IMG/VR virus record: IMGVR_UViG_3300044627_003127
Location: 1-34,139 of that record
DNA: 34,139 bases
Origin: a virus
Direction: 5' to 3' (one strand)
Below are positions 13,266 through 20,993 of this stretch, in pieces. Position 1 is the stretch's first letter. Each line of letters opens with the position of its first letter. The notes under the pieces are model-generated. The model saw nothing but the letters and a program-made list of their open reading frames with translations. It was not told the origin of the DNA and made no database searches. Position numbers and translations under genes: made by a program.

Positions 13266-15857
13266 TTGGCAACGGTAGATAAAAACTTTAAAATAAAGAA
13301 TGGCCTTATAGTAGGAGATTCTACAAATCTTGTTAACTATTCATCTGCCTCCCCCTCAAATCCATTCATAGGTCAACTTTGGATTAATGAACCATATCTG
13401 TATGCATGGTCATCTGCATCCACATGGGTATTAGTTGGAGATGGAAACTCTGGTGGCGGTGGAGGGGGTTCTGCCTCAGGAACTCCATTAAATATACCCA
13501 ATACATTAGTTTCTAGAAGTGCTTCTGGAATATTTTCTATTGGCGGCATCGACCTTGATCTCTCTGGAACAGTACCTCTAGGCGTAGGTAGATTACAATG
13601 GAATTCTTCTGTTGGAACTCCAGAAGTTGGTTTAATTGGCGGTAACGTTACTGCTCATATCGGACAGCATGTTCATGCATATGTAACAAATGCTGAAGGT
13701 TCCCCCCTTGTTAAAGGTGATGTTGTTTATTTATTTGGAGCGTCAGGAGATAGAGCATCTGTTAAAAAAGCAATTAACACAGGAGATCCCACATCTTCTA
13801 AAACTTTGGGGGTAGTTGCAGAGGCAATTGGTACTAATCAAAATGGTTTTGTTACCGAATTTGGCGTTGTAAATGGACTTAATTTAAGTGCATATTCACC
13901 TGGAGATACTTTATGGCTATCTGCTTCTGCTGGTAAATTTACTAATATTAAACCTTCTGCTCCAAATCATACAGTTTTTATTGGTGTTGTAGAAAGAGCA
14001 AATTCTGGAAATGGTCAACTTTTTGTTAATGTTCAGAACGGTTATGAGTTAAGTGAAATACATGACGTCTTAATAAATGGCATTGCAGACAACCATATAA
14101 TTTCATACAATCAATCTTCTAGTTTATGGCTTAATCAAAATCTTGCAACGGCTATACAAGAAGTTGACGGATCGGGATCAGGAATAGATGCTGACCTACT
14201 TGATGGACACCATGCATCATACTTTTTAGACACTTCTTCAAACACCCAAGAAAAAACAGGAAATATAACTTTTCATGGAACTTTAACTGTTAATGAATTA
14301 GTAGTATCTGGAAGTTCTGCATTTATAGCAACTCAAGACTTAACTGTTACAGATTCATTAATTTTTCTAGCATCAGAACAATATACTACAGACGGTTTAG
14401 ATATTGGTTTTGTTGGTTCCTATGGTGATGGAACTACTTCTTCTGCCAGTCATTACCATGCCTCACTTGTAAGAGACGCCTCTGAAAATAAATGGAAACT
14501 TCTTTCAAATGGTCCTGCTCCAGTTAATAATGTTATAGATTATTCCGATCCATCTGTTGAGTTTGGAGTATTACAACTTGGCGCTATAGAGATCTCATCC
14601 AGCGCTAAGGTAAATAATTTAAACGCTGACTTATTAGACAATCAAGACGGCTCCTACTATCTGGATTGGACAAATACAACTAATAAACCAGATCCAATTA
14701 TAGGTGTTGAACTTACTGGTAATACGTCTGGAGCCGCTTCTGTTACATTAACAGATTTAAATAGTGGTCAAATTACTATTACAACTAATACTACTCATGC
14801 CACAACTGCATCCTCTATGAATTGGAGCGGAGTTACAGATAAACCAGACCCCATTATTGGTGTATCTTTATCTGGTAATACTACTGGTGCCGCTAGTGCC
14901 ACCCTGACTGATCTTGCTAATGGACAGATATCAATTACGACAAATACAGCACACGCTAATACAGCATCTTCAATTAATGCTTTATTAATTACAGGGACTA
15001 CTCTTCCTGCTGCAATAGTTGGATCAAGTTTAACAAGCGTAGGGACGTTAACAAACCTATCTGTAACAAACGTAATTAGTGGAATAGTAGCGTCTGCAAA
15101 CTTTGCAGTACATGCACTAACTGCTTCTAGTATAGCGGGATCACTAGTTACTGGACCAGTTGGTTCTGCTAATTTTGCGCTTCATGCATTAACGGCCTCA
15201 TCTATTGCAGGATCTCTAGTAACAGGCACTGTAGCAAATGCTACTAATGCTACACATGCAGATACAGCATCAAGTATTAATTCTTCATTACTTACAGGCA
15301 CAACGCTCCCCTCAAGTGTTGTTGACTCAAGTCTTACTAGCGTTGGAACGTTGACTAATTTATCCGTAACAAACGTTATTAGTGGCAGAGTTGCATCTGC
15401 TAATTTTTCCTTACATTCATTAACTGCATCTTCTATGAATTGGGTGGGAATAACAGATGCACCAGATCCAATCATTGGGGTTAATTTAACAGGTGAAGTT
15501 ACTGGCGCTGCCTCCGCTACTTTGACAAATTTAACTAATGGTCAAATTTCTATAACAACAACCATTGCTCCAGACTCAGTTATTCTTGGCACAGATACGA
15601 CAGGAAATTATGTAGCAGGGGCTACTGGTGGTAATGGTATAATTATATCTGGAACAGCAGGAGAAGGATGGTCTCCTACAATTACCGTTCATTCATCTGC
15701 TCTTACAGCAAGTGTTTCTGGAACATCTCCTACAGGAGCCGCAACAGTTAGTGCATCAACAAGTCCAGGAGGATTTAGAAATGTCTTTTTCTCTACAGCC
15801 TCCGCAGGAACAGGCGGCTTTGGAAATGATGGAGATGTTTGGCTTGTCTATGTTTAA
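13266..15857 (+). CDS. Long repeat-rich tail fibre protein, 863 aa
   Basis: The N-terminus MATVDKNFKIKNGLIVG matches the upstream fibre, followed by SNPFIGQLWINEPYLYAWSSASTWVLVG and a Gly hinge (about 63-68). A middle module (HIGQHVHAYVTNAEGSPLVKGDVVYLFGASGDRASVKKA, about 132-170) resembles a common fibre domain. The C-terminal 400 residues contain tandem repeats: NADLLD, DWTNTTNKPDPIIGVELTGNTSGAASVTLTDLNSGQI, and AHANTASSINALLITGTTLPAAIVGSSLTSVGTLTNLSVTNVISG, each present two or three times. Start is TTG at 13266 after GGGGATAGGGA. The repeated shaft units can vary in number by recombination, a usual way to change fibre length and specificity. Confidence 0.75.
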   Translation: MATVDKNFKIKNGLIVGDSTNLVNYSSASPSNPFIGQLWINEPYLYAWSSASTWVLVGDGNSGGGGGGSASGTPLNIPNTLVSRSASGIFSIGGIDLDLSGTVPLGVGRLQWNSSVGTPEVGLIGGNVTAHIGQHVHAYVTNAEGSPLVKGDVVYLFGASGDRASVKKAINTGDPTSSKTLGVVAEAIGTNQNGFVTEFGVVNGLNLSAYSPGDTLWLSASAGKFTNIKPSAPNHTVFIGVVERANSGNGQLFVNVQNGYELSEIHDVLINGIADNHIISYNQSSSLWLNQNLATAIQEVDGSGSGIDADLLDGHHASYFLDTSSNTQEKTGNITFHGTLTVNELVVSGSSAFIATQDLTVTDSLIFLASEQYTTDGLDIGFVGSYGDGTTSSASHYHASLVRDASENKWKLLSNGPAPVNNVIDYSDPSVEFGVLQLGAIEISSSAKVNNLNADLLDNQDGSYYLDWTNTTNKPDPIIGVELTGNTSGAASVTLTDLNSGQITITTNTTHATTASSMNWSGVTDKPDPIIGVSLSGNTTGAASATLTDLANGQISITTNTAHANTASSINALLITGTTLPAAIVGSSLTSVGTLTNLSVTNVISGIVASANFAVHALTASSIAGSLVTGPVGSANFALHALTASSIAGSLVTGTVANATNATHADTASSINSSLLTGTTLPSSVVDSSLTSVGTLTNLSVTNVISGRVASANFSLHSLTASSMNWVGITDAPDPIIGVNLTGEVTGAASATLTNLTNGQISITTTIAPDSVILGTDTTGNYVAGATGGNGIIISGTAGEGWSPTITVHSSALTASVSGTSPTGAATVSASTSPGGFRNVFFSTASAGTGGFGNDGDVWLVYV

Positions 15858-15862
15858 TAGAG

Positions 15863-15868
15863 TATAAT
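15863..15868 (+). promoter_or_regulatory. -10 box before accessory block
   Basis: TATAAT lies about 26 bases before the TTG start at 15894, leaving a short leader that contains AGGAAA. It starts the accessory block after the fibre genes. Confidence 0.45.
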
Positions 15869-15893
15869 ATACCTACTAAGAATAGGAAAAATA

Positions 15894-16622
15894 TTGTTAG
15901 AATTTAGAGTCGATTGGGAAGAATATGGTCTAGGTGAAGACCATCACCTCCATATGTTTAAGCCTGTACCAGCAGTCAAAATGTTGCCAGAATGGTTCAA
16001 AAGGCTAGGAGAAGATTCTGGCTGTGAGCATAATAATTGGCCTACCGCTAAAACCTGTAGAGGCGTTTTTGATTCTATGTCTAGCGGCTACATTATTAAA
16101 TGGCCTTTTGACGTAAGAATACAAAGGGACGAGAATGGTAGACTTTTCTGCTATAAGTCACGAACGGGAGACAACCATGACTTCAAGCCTCATCCACACT
16201 ATCAATTAGAAGGATATCCAGATTTATTATTAGAATCTCAAAGAGACGGTATACAAAAACTCAATCTACCGTATAGGGTTAGAACTCCTGCTGGGACCAG
16301 TATTTTGATGAAGCAGCCAGCATATAGGCCAGACCTAAAAACTGAAGCAATGGAAGGTATAATAGATACCGATAAATTCTATGGAACCTTTAATGTACTA
16401 TTTAACATTAAAAAAATAGATACAAAGAGAAAAGTTGTAATTCCCGCTGGAACTCCGTTGGCTCAAGTTATTCCATTTGTTAGAGGAGAATGGGAGATTT
16501 CATATGGAGAGATTGATCAAGATAAAAAAAAGATCAATGATGATCTAGCAGACAATATAGAAAAGTTTTATCAAAAATATCAATGGGAAAGGAAGATATT
16601 TAAAAATGAAGCAGTTGACTAA
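15894..16622 (+). CDS. Phage protein of unknown function, paralogue A, 242 aa
   Basis: I do not recognise a named family with certainty. Landmarks are PVPAVKMLPEWFKRLG (about 24-39), TCRGVFDSMSSGYIIKWPFDVRI, PYRVRTPAGTSILMKQPAYRPD, GIIDTDKFYGTFNVLFNIKK and VVIPAGTPLAQVIPFVRGEWEISY. The same landmarks in weaker form occur in the leftward protein at 17237-17950 (IPEWYKK, PVFDYLSYGLTLHFPF, DAGTPFMKVIFVKR), so the two are paralogues. The PAGTPLAQ strand pattern suggests a jelly-roll or cupin-like beta fold. Start is TTG at 15894 with AGGAAA upstream. It overlaps the downstream oxygenase-like gene by 17 bases, which implies a functional link. Confidence 0.7.
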   Translation: MLEFRVDWEEYGLGEDHHLHMFKPVPAVKMLPEWFKRLGEDSGCEHNNWPTAKTCRGVFDSMSSGYIIKWPFDVRIQRDENGRLFCYKSRTGDNHDFKPHPHYQLEGYPDLLLESQRDGIQKLNLPYRVRTPAGTSILMKQPAYRPDLKTEAMEGIIDTDKFYGTFNVLFNIKKIDTKRKVVIPAGTPLAQVIPFVRGEWEISYGEIDQDKKKINDDLADNIEKFYQKYQWERKIFKNEAVD

Positions 16623-17262
16623 TTTACCCCCAGGTATTGAAATATTCTCTAATATTATTTCTTACTCAGAGGCAGATGCCATGGTAGATATTATAGAGAG
16701 TGCTATTGATACAAAAAATAACTGTAATTTACAGTGGGGTCTTCCAAAAATGCACTCACCTGACATTTCTTCACTAAGAAGAAATGATGCTGTCGCTGTT
16801 TCAGAGCATACCTTTCTTAACGCAGATTGTTCATGCGGACTTAAAGAAATAGACTCAACATTAGGTAAATTAATGTTAAAGTGTCTAGAAAAATATGTAT
16901 CTAAATATGACATTGGAATAACACAAGACGAGGGGTTTTATTGTGTTAAATATGATAAGTCACATGTTGATTTTGGAGTGGTAGACGATAATCCTTTTGT
17001 CAATAGAGTGGTTTCTATGCATATGCCATTAAATATAAATGAGCCAACAGAGTACATTAAATTTAAAAATTTAGATTTTTCTATTAGTATCTCATCACCA
17101 TCAATTATTTTATTTCCATCCAATTTTCTTTTTTCATACGAAAAACCCTATACAGAGGGTCTATATGAAATTCAAAACTTTTTTAATAATAACCCAGACA
17201 ATCAATTCTTTGATAAAATTTTTGGCGAAGAGGTTTCTATTTCTTTGGAAAAATCTGATTAG
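16606..17262 (+). CDS. Degenerate 2-oxoglutarate/Fe(II) oxygenase-like protein, 218 aa
   Basis: It is a diverged paralogue of the oxygenase at 20994. Shared landmarks are YDIGITQDEGFYCVKYDKSHVDFG (about 101-124; the paralogue reads YEINITQDE...YHVD), VVSMHMPLNINEPTEY (paralogue VLSGLIYLNPTEYEGGE) and SSPSIILFPSNFLF (paralogue EPSIVLFPSNYIY). The His-x-Asp pair (H120, D122) is kept. The distal His ligand is replaced: the aligned position reads SYEKPYTEG, with Tyr178 where the paralogue has KHAAMPVTSG (His161). The EGGETHF block is also lost. It probably cannot hold Fe in the normal way. It may be a non-catalytic binding partner. The 3' end overlaps a convergent gene by 26 bases. Confidence 0.7.
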   Translation: MKQLTNLPPGIEIFSNIISYSEADAMVDIIESAIDTKNNCNLQWGLPKMHSPDISSLRRNDAVAVSEHTFLNADCSCGLKEIDSTLGKLMLKCLEKYVSKYDIGITQDEGFYCVKYDKSHVDFGVVDDNPFVNRVVSMHMPLNINEPTEYIKFKNLDFSISISSPSIILFPSNFLFSYEKPYTEGLYEIQNFFNNNPDNQFFDKIFGEEVSISLEKSD

Positions 17263-17950
17263 TTCTAAGGTTTCTATAAAAACCAGAGCCAAAACTTTCA
17301 ACAAAGTGTCGGGTTTGTTGAATAAACCCTTTATCAGAACCAAACTTCTTATAGTTTAAACTAATGCTATCTCTTTTTACAAAGATTACCTTCATGAATG
17401 GAGTTCCCGCATCGATCTTTCCTTCAAAATTGCTATTAACAAGAAAAGGAAAATTAACGGGGGCTTTATATTTATCAACCTGCACCATTGCACCTATAAA
17501 TAAAAGAGGGTATCCAGTATACGGGTAGTAAGGAATATACACAGCAGAATACCCATCTGGGGCTTCAATATAAAAAGGAAAATCTACTTTATATGGAGCA
17601 TAAGAATATTCTTTTGGATATGGTAGTTCTTGCAACTGCTGGGGAGAGTGATGGCCTAGTTTACAGTTAAAGGACTCAGTGCTAGAACTTAATTGTTGGT
17701 TCAGACCAGTTCCCTCTGCATATAGAGAAAATGGAAAGTGAAGGGTCAGCCCATATGATAAATAATCAAAAACTGGCATACATCTTTTTATAGACTGCGC
17801 CTTATCTTTTTTCACAGACTTACTAAGATTATTTACATATGAATCACTTTTTTTATACCATTCAGGAATTTCATTATCGCTTTTACGAATACAATATTCC
17901 ATGAAGTCGCCACCATAAGTTTCTTCAATTGGATAAACATTAATTTCCAT
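17237..17950 (-). CDS. Phage protein of unknown function, paralogue B, 237 aa
   Basis: A leftward gene related to the protein at 15894. The order of landmarks is the same: EIPEWYKKSD, KRCMPVFDYLSYGLTLHFPFSL, PFYIEAPDGYSAVYIPYYPY, VQVDKYKAPVNFPFLV, and IDAGTPFMKVIFVKR. The N-terminus and tail differ. Start is ATG at 17950 with TAGGAA about nine bases upstream. It ends inside the 3' end of the degenerate oxygenase gene. It shares its direction with the small gene at 17966-18274, 15 bases away, so the two form a leftward pair inside a rightward region. Function unknown; duplication and inversion of paralogue A is a simple explanation. Confidence 0.7.
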   Translation of the reverse strand: MEINVYPIEETYGGDFMEYCIRKSDNEIPEWYKKSDSYVNNLSKSVKKDKAQSIKRCMPVFDYLSYGLTLHFPFSLYAEGTGLNQQLSSSTESFNCKLGHHSPQQLQELPYPKEYSYAPYKVDFPFYIEAPDGYSAVYIPYYPYTGYPLLFIGAMVQVDKYKAPVNFPFLVNSNFEGKIDAGTPFMKVIFVKRDSISLNYKKFGSDKGFIQQTRHFVESFGSGFYRNLRTNQIFPKK

Positions 17951-17965
17951 TAAGAGTGTTCCTAT

Positions 17966-18274
17966 CTATATTTTAGAAATAAAAGATTGAAGTTCTGGAT
18001 AATCTTCAACATTAACATTATACTTCTCAGACATATGCAAAACAATATCTTTAAATATTTTTTTTGCGGAATTCCAAGAAGTAGTAAAACCAGACATATA
18101 AATAATATGATCATGTTCAACTGGTTTAAATATGGTATAGAAAGCCTGCTGACCATGAGACCCTATAATATTAGAGATAGATAATTCGTACCTTTGATCA
18201 TTAGAATCAATAAAAAACTTCTTTATCCTATAATCTGATAAAAATCTATTAGTTGATAAGTCTATATCTGACAC
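17966..18274 (-). CDS. Small hypothetical protein, 102 aa
   Basis: I do not recognise the family. I chose the GTG start at 18274 because the sequence TGCTATAAT followed by six bases leads straight into GTG. This is an extended -10 with leaderless geometry, and the longer TTG-initiated frame would run through this promoter. The product begins MSDIDLSTNRFLSDYRIKKFF. It has a mixed alpha/beta pattern (YELSISNIIGSHGQQAFYTIFKPVEHDHIIYMSGFTTSWNSAKKIFKDIVLHMSEKY) and no membrane segment. It leads the leftward pair with the gene at 17237-17950. Confidence 0.6.
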   Translation of the reverse strand: MSDIDLSTNRFLSDYRIKKFFIDSNDQRYELSISNIIGSHGQQAFYTIFKPVEHDHIIYMSGFTTSWNSAKKIFKDIVLHMSEKYNVNVEDYPELQSFISKI

Positions 18275-18309
18275 AGAATAATTATAGCATGGCGTGATAT
18301 AATTTAGGA
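18275..18309. promoter_or_regulatory. Back-to-back divergent leaderless promoters
   Basis: Only 35 bp separate the two start codons (GTG at 18274 leftward, ATG at 18310 rightward). Leftward TATAAT is at 18281-18286 and rightward TATAAT at 18298-18303. Each has an extended TGn and each lies exactly six bases from its start codon. There is no room for ribosome-binding sites. Confidence 0.65.
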
Positions 18310-20031
18310 ATGGCAAATGCAAAAGTTGGAGGAACTTGGCGAACTGTTAAACTGCCATATGCTAGAGTTTCTGGTCAATGGAAGCCTTGTAAGCAGATGT
18401 ATGCTAAAGTCGGTGGGGTTTGGAAAATAACATTTGATATCACAGCCGCCGACCCATTTGATGGCACTGGATCATTAGATGGACAGTTGACCCCAGGATA
18501 TGCTCCCTGGGAAGTAATAAGTGGTACTTGGACAGAATCTGGTGGAAATGTATCGTCATCAGATACCTCCGATAGAGTTGCTGCACTAGAAACTGGGCTA
18601 ACAGATGTTGAAGTAGAAATTGATAGGACTACGGCAGCAACAGGCGGTGACGGAGTAGCCTTTTGGATTCAAGACCAATCGAATTGGTGGGGCGTGAGAG
18701 CGTACACTGAAGAATATTTCGTTCCATTCACTAATTTTACTTACTATCCATTTAATTGTACTGATTCATTTAGAACAAGAAATATTACACAGAATCCATC
18801 CGTTCCAGGAACAGCAATCCCTGGAACTAATAATATTGCAAGCCCAGGAAATGTTGTAACCCCTGGAAATGTAAGTGCCTTTGGAACATGTACGAATACA
18901 ACTGGGTGTACAGGAACATGTTGTTTTACCCCAGTTCCTTCTACTCCTGTTCCTGGAAGTAATAATATTGTAAATTCTGGAACATTTGTATCCTGTAACT
19001 ATTCCCTCTCTTATTTCAGTATGATTACTAATAGAAATACATTTCTTGCAACAATTTCAACTAGAACTTGTTCATGTAGTGGTAATTCAAATAGTAATTG
19101 TAGTCTTTCGTTTGGTAGTGGAGGTAATAACTGCATTAATGGTTGTGGACCAACAAATTATCCAGGCCCTAGCCCCTTTCCTTGTAATAGAAATCCAGAC
19201 AATAGATCATTCGCAACAAGAATATCTGGATGTGGGAGCGGGTGCGGACCAGCATGTGGACCAATTTGTGGAGCCTCGCCTTCGCCTAGTAATGTTAACA
19301 GCATATTTCAATTATTCTGCCCTAATGCTTCATCATATAATAATTTCTCATTTAATAATGCAAACTGTTCTTGTGCATATGGCGTTAGTGCTACTAAAGC
19401 AAACTTTACTAATAATCCACCGAATTATAATGCTCCGAATAATAACCCTGCTAGTAATAATGCCCCAAGGTTTAATAATCCACCGAGTTTTAATACTCCA
19501 ACTAATAATGTGCCAAATTATAATCCTCCAAATAATAACACCCCTACTCCAGCATCATGCACATGTACAGATGGACCAATTACTAACAGTAATTATCTTA
19601 GTTTTATATCTAGTAACGTAAGTTTTCCTGTATGTGCTAATAATATTCCATGCTCTTCAACTCAACCTACAGGAACATTATATTCACGATCATGTGTAGC
19701 ATGTCCTGCTGGGTCACCTTCTTGTATTACAAGTTTTTCAGGTGTAAATGCAGCATATTACAAACGAGGTCAAATTATTAGAAAATCTGGCGGAACATTA
19801 AATGTAATAACTAATCAAGACTTTGGCGATGTAGGAAACGTCTATGCTTATACCTCTGGGAATACAATTGGATTTAGACAATACTCAGCGACAGGTAGAG
19901 CAGGAACTTCATCAAATCTAGTAACCTATGACGCTGGTCCAATAAATAAAGGGACTAAGCATGGTATAATCGTTACCGCAGTTCCATACACTCAAAGTTA
20001 TTCTATAAGTAGATTTAAGGTGAATGTTTAA
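18310..20031 (+). CDS. Cysteine-rich, Asn/Pro-repeat appendage protein, 573 aa
   Basis: The N-terminus carries three VGGxWK/VxGxWK-type units (residues 4-43). A lectin-like stretch follows (VEVEIDRTTAATGGDGVAFWIQDQSNWWGVRAYT, about 100-135). From about 145 to 470 comes an unusual insert with about 26 of the protein's 27 cysteines, PGTNNI/SPGNVVTPGNV units, and near residues 365-414 a run of xxNxP-type pentads (YNAP, SFNTP, TNNVP, NYNPP, NNNTP). The C-terminal part (AYYKRGQIIRKSGGTLNVITNQDFGD...YAYTSGNTIGFRQYS) resumes the beta lectin-like pattern, as if the insert interrupts one domain. Likely a virion surface fibre. Leaderless promoter directly upstream; overlaps the next gene by one base. 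Confidence 0.7.
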   Translation: MANAKVGGTWRTVKLPYARVSGQWKPCKQMYAKVGGVWKITFDITAADPFDGTGSLDGQLTPGYAPWEVISGTWTESGGNVSSSDTSDRVAALETGLTDVEVEIDRTTAATGGDGVAFWIQDQSNWWGVRAYTEEYFVPFTNFTYYPFNCTDSFRTRNITQNPSVPGTAIPGTNNIASPGNVVTPGNVSAFGTCTNTTGCTGTCCFTPVPSTPVPGSNNIVNSGTFVSCNYSLSYFSMITNRNTFLATISTRTCSCSGNSNSNCSLSFGSGGNNCINGCGPTNYPGPSPFPCNRNPDNRSFATRISGCGSGCGPACGPICGASPSPSNVNSIFQLFCPNASSYNNFSFNNANCSCAYGVSATKANFTNNPPNYNAPNNNPASNNAPRFNNPPSFNTPTNNVPNYNPPNNNTPTPASCTCTDGPITNSNYLSFISSNVSFPVCANNIPCSSTQPTGTLYSRSCVACPAGSPSCITSFSGVNAAYYKRGQIIRKSGGTLNVITNQDFGDVGNVYAYTSGNTIGFRQYSATGRAGTSSNLVTYDAGPINKGTKHGIIVTAVPYTQSYSISRFKVNV

Positions 20032-20198
20032 TGTCAGAAAAAATTAATTATATTAAAGAATTACGGTCTAACAGACTTGATATTTGCAAAAATTGTGAGT
20101 TTTTTAATAAAATTACAACTCAATGCAATAAATGTGGGTGTATAATGTCTATGAAAACATTGCTTGCAGATGCAAAATGTCCTATAGGAAGGTGGTAA
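20031..20198 (+). CDS. Small six-cysteine zinc-binding-type protein, 55 aa
   Basis: The ATG overlaps the previous stop (TAATG). The protein has CKNC (residues 19-22), CNKCGC (32-37) and a last cysteine in KCPIGRW at the end. The pattern CxxC...CxxCGCxMxxK...CPxGxW is typical of small phage and bacterial zinc proteins of unknown function. The CPIGRW end is characteristic of these. It sits between two appendage-type genes and is coupled to both by tight spacing. A folding helper for the Cys-rich protein upstream is conceivable, but no sequence evidence supports it directly. Confidence 0.7.
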   Translation: MSEKINYIKELRSNRLDICKNCEFFNKITTQCNKCGCIMSMKTLLADAKCPIGRW

Positions 20199-20199
20199 C

Positions 20200-20784
20200 A
20201 TGAGAATAATATGTACAGTTGATAATTCATTTTTATTAGAAACAGAAGATGGATTAGTCTATCCATTTAATATGAATAATATTGATGTTCTGGTGGCAGA
20301 ACTATCTTTAGATATTGATGTTTGCAATGAAATAAAAAATAAAGTGCTTGATATAATGAAAGAAAAAATTGATAAGAAGCAACTGACTCAAACACTTTCT
20401 ATTGAAAAAATTGCACAGTATATTCAAAGCCTTATTTTATTAAATGAATATATGCCAGTCCTTGAAATTCTAGATAGATCAACTAGAACACATAAAATGA
20501 TTACTACAGACAAGCCATATGAAACATGGCAGTGGGACTATCAAAAAGAAGAATATGTAGCACCTATGCCATACCCAACAAAATTAGTAGAGTCTGAGCC
20601 AGATAAATATATTTGGAATGATGACTCTCTTTCATGGGAACCTGCTGAACCAGCCCCACATAGAGGTTGGCTGTGGGATTATGCTAAAGAAAAGTATACT
20701 TCTCCCGTACCATATCCATTAGATGCAGAACCAGATGAATTTAAGTGGGATGAAGAAAAAATGTTATGGGTGGTTAATGACTAA
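20200..20784 (+). CDS. Trp/Tyr/Pro repeat protein, possible fibre accessory, 194 aa
   Basis: The N-terminal half is mixed (TVDNSFLLETEDGLVYPFN) followed by helices (CNEIKNKVLDIMKEKIDKK). The C-terminal half contains two copies of a repeat of about 45 residues: WQWDYQKEEYVAPMPYP...EPDKYIWNDDSLSWEP (about 107-148) and WLWDYAKEKYTSPVPYP...EPDEFKWDEEKMLWV (about 153-192). Similar W/Y/PYP units occur in phage tail-fibre-linked proteins that are poorly understood. AGGAAGGTGG precedes the start. It lies between the Cys-rich appendage gene and a small membrane gene. A fibre assembly chaperone or a surface-exposed adaptor are the best guesses. Confidence 0.6.
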   Translation: MRIICTVDNSFLLETEDGLVYPFNMNNIDVLVAELSLDIDVCNEIKNKVLDIMKEKIDKKQLTQTLSIEKIAQYIQSLILLNEYMPVLEILDRSTRTHKMITTDKPYETWQWDYQKEEYVAPMPYPTKLVESEPDKYIWNDDSLSWEPAEPAPHRGWLWDYAKEKYTSPVPYPLDAEPDEFKWDEEKMLWVVND

Positions 20785-20992
20785 ATGGGTAAACTTATAC
20801 ATCTTCCTGTTTTTAATTAATATAATTACTTTAATATTTTTTAACCTATCTATAATATTTACATCTTTACTTGTAATTTCAGCAGGCATTGTGATATATT
20901 TTTCATATAAAAATAAAACTACATCTATCGTTCATGTAGTAATGCTACTACTATCAATATTATTGTTAGTATTATCTATAATAAGGGTTTAA
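20777..20992 (+). CDS. Small membrane protein, 71 aa
   Basis: I chose the ATG at 20777 (MTKWVNLYIFLF), which overlaps the end of the previous gene and has GGGTGG upstream. The protein has about three hydrophobic segments (residues 5-21, 23-42 and 51-70) with a single basic loop (YKNKTTS). No family is recognised. Membrane targeting is clear, but the role is open. It is followed two bases later by the oxygenase gene, so the two are probably co-translated. A holin-like or host-membrane-modifying role is possible but unsupported. Confidence 0.55.
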   Translation: MTKWVNLYIFLFLINIITLIFFNLSIIFTSLLVISAGIVIYFSYKNKTTSIVHVVMLLLSILLLVLSIIRV

Positions 20993-20993
20993 T

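Noticed and set aside
15000-15480. Tandem repeats as a CRISPR array
   Set aside because: The repeats are in-frame coding units of a fibre shaft with no regular repeat-spacer length and no cas genes.
19046-19621. 191-aa alternate-frame ORF inside the Cys-rich appendage gene
   Set aside because: It exists because the biased codons (AAT, CCA, TGT) leave another frame open. It has no start signal, and the protein is a Leu/Ile/Gln-rich artefact.
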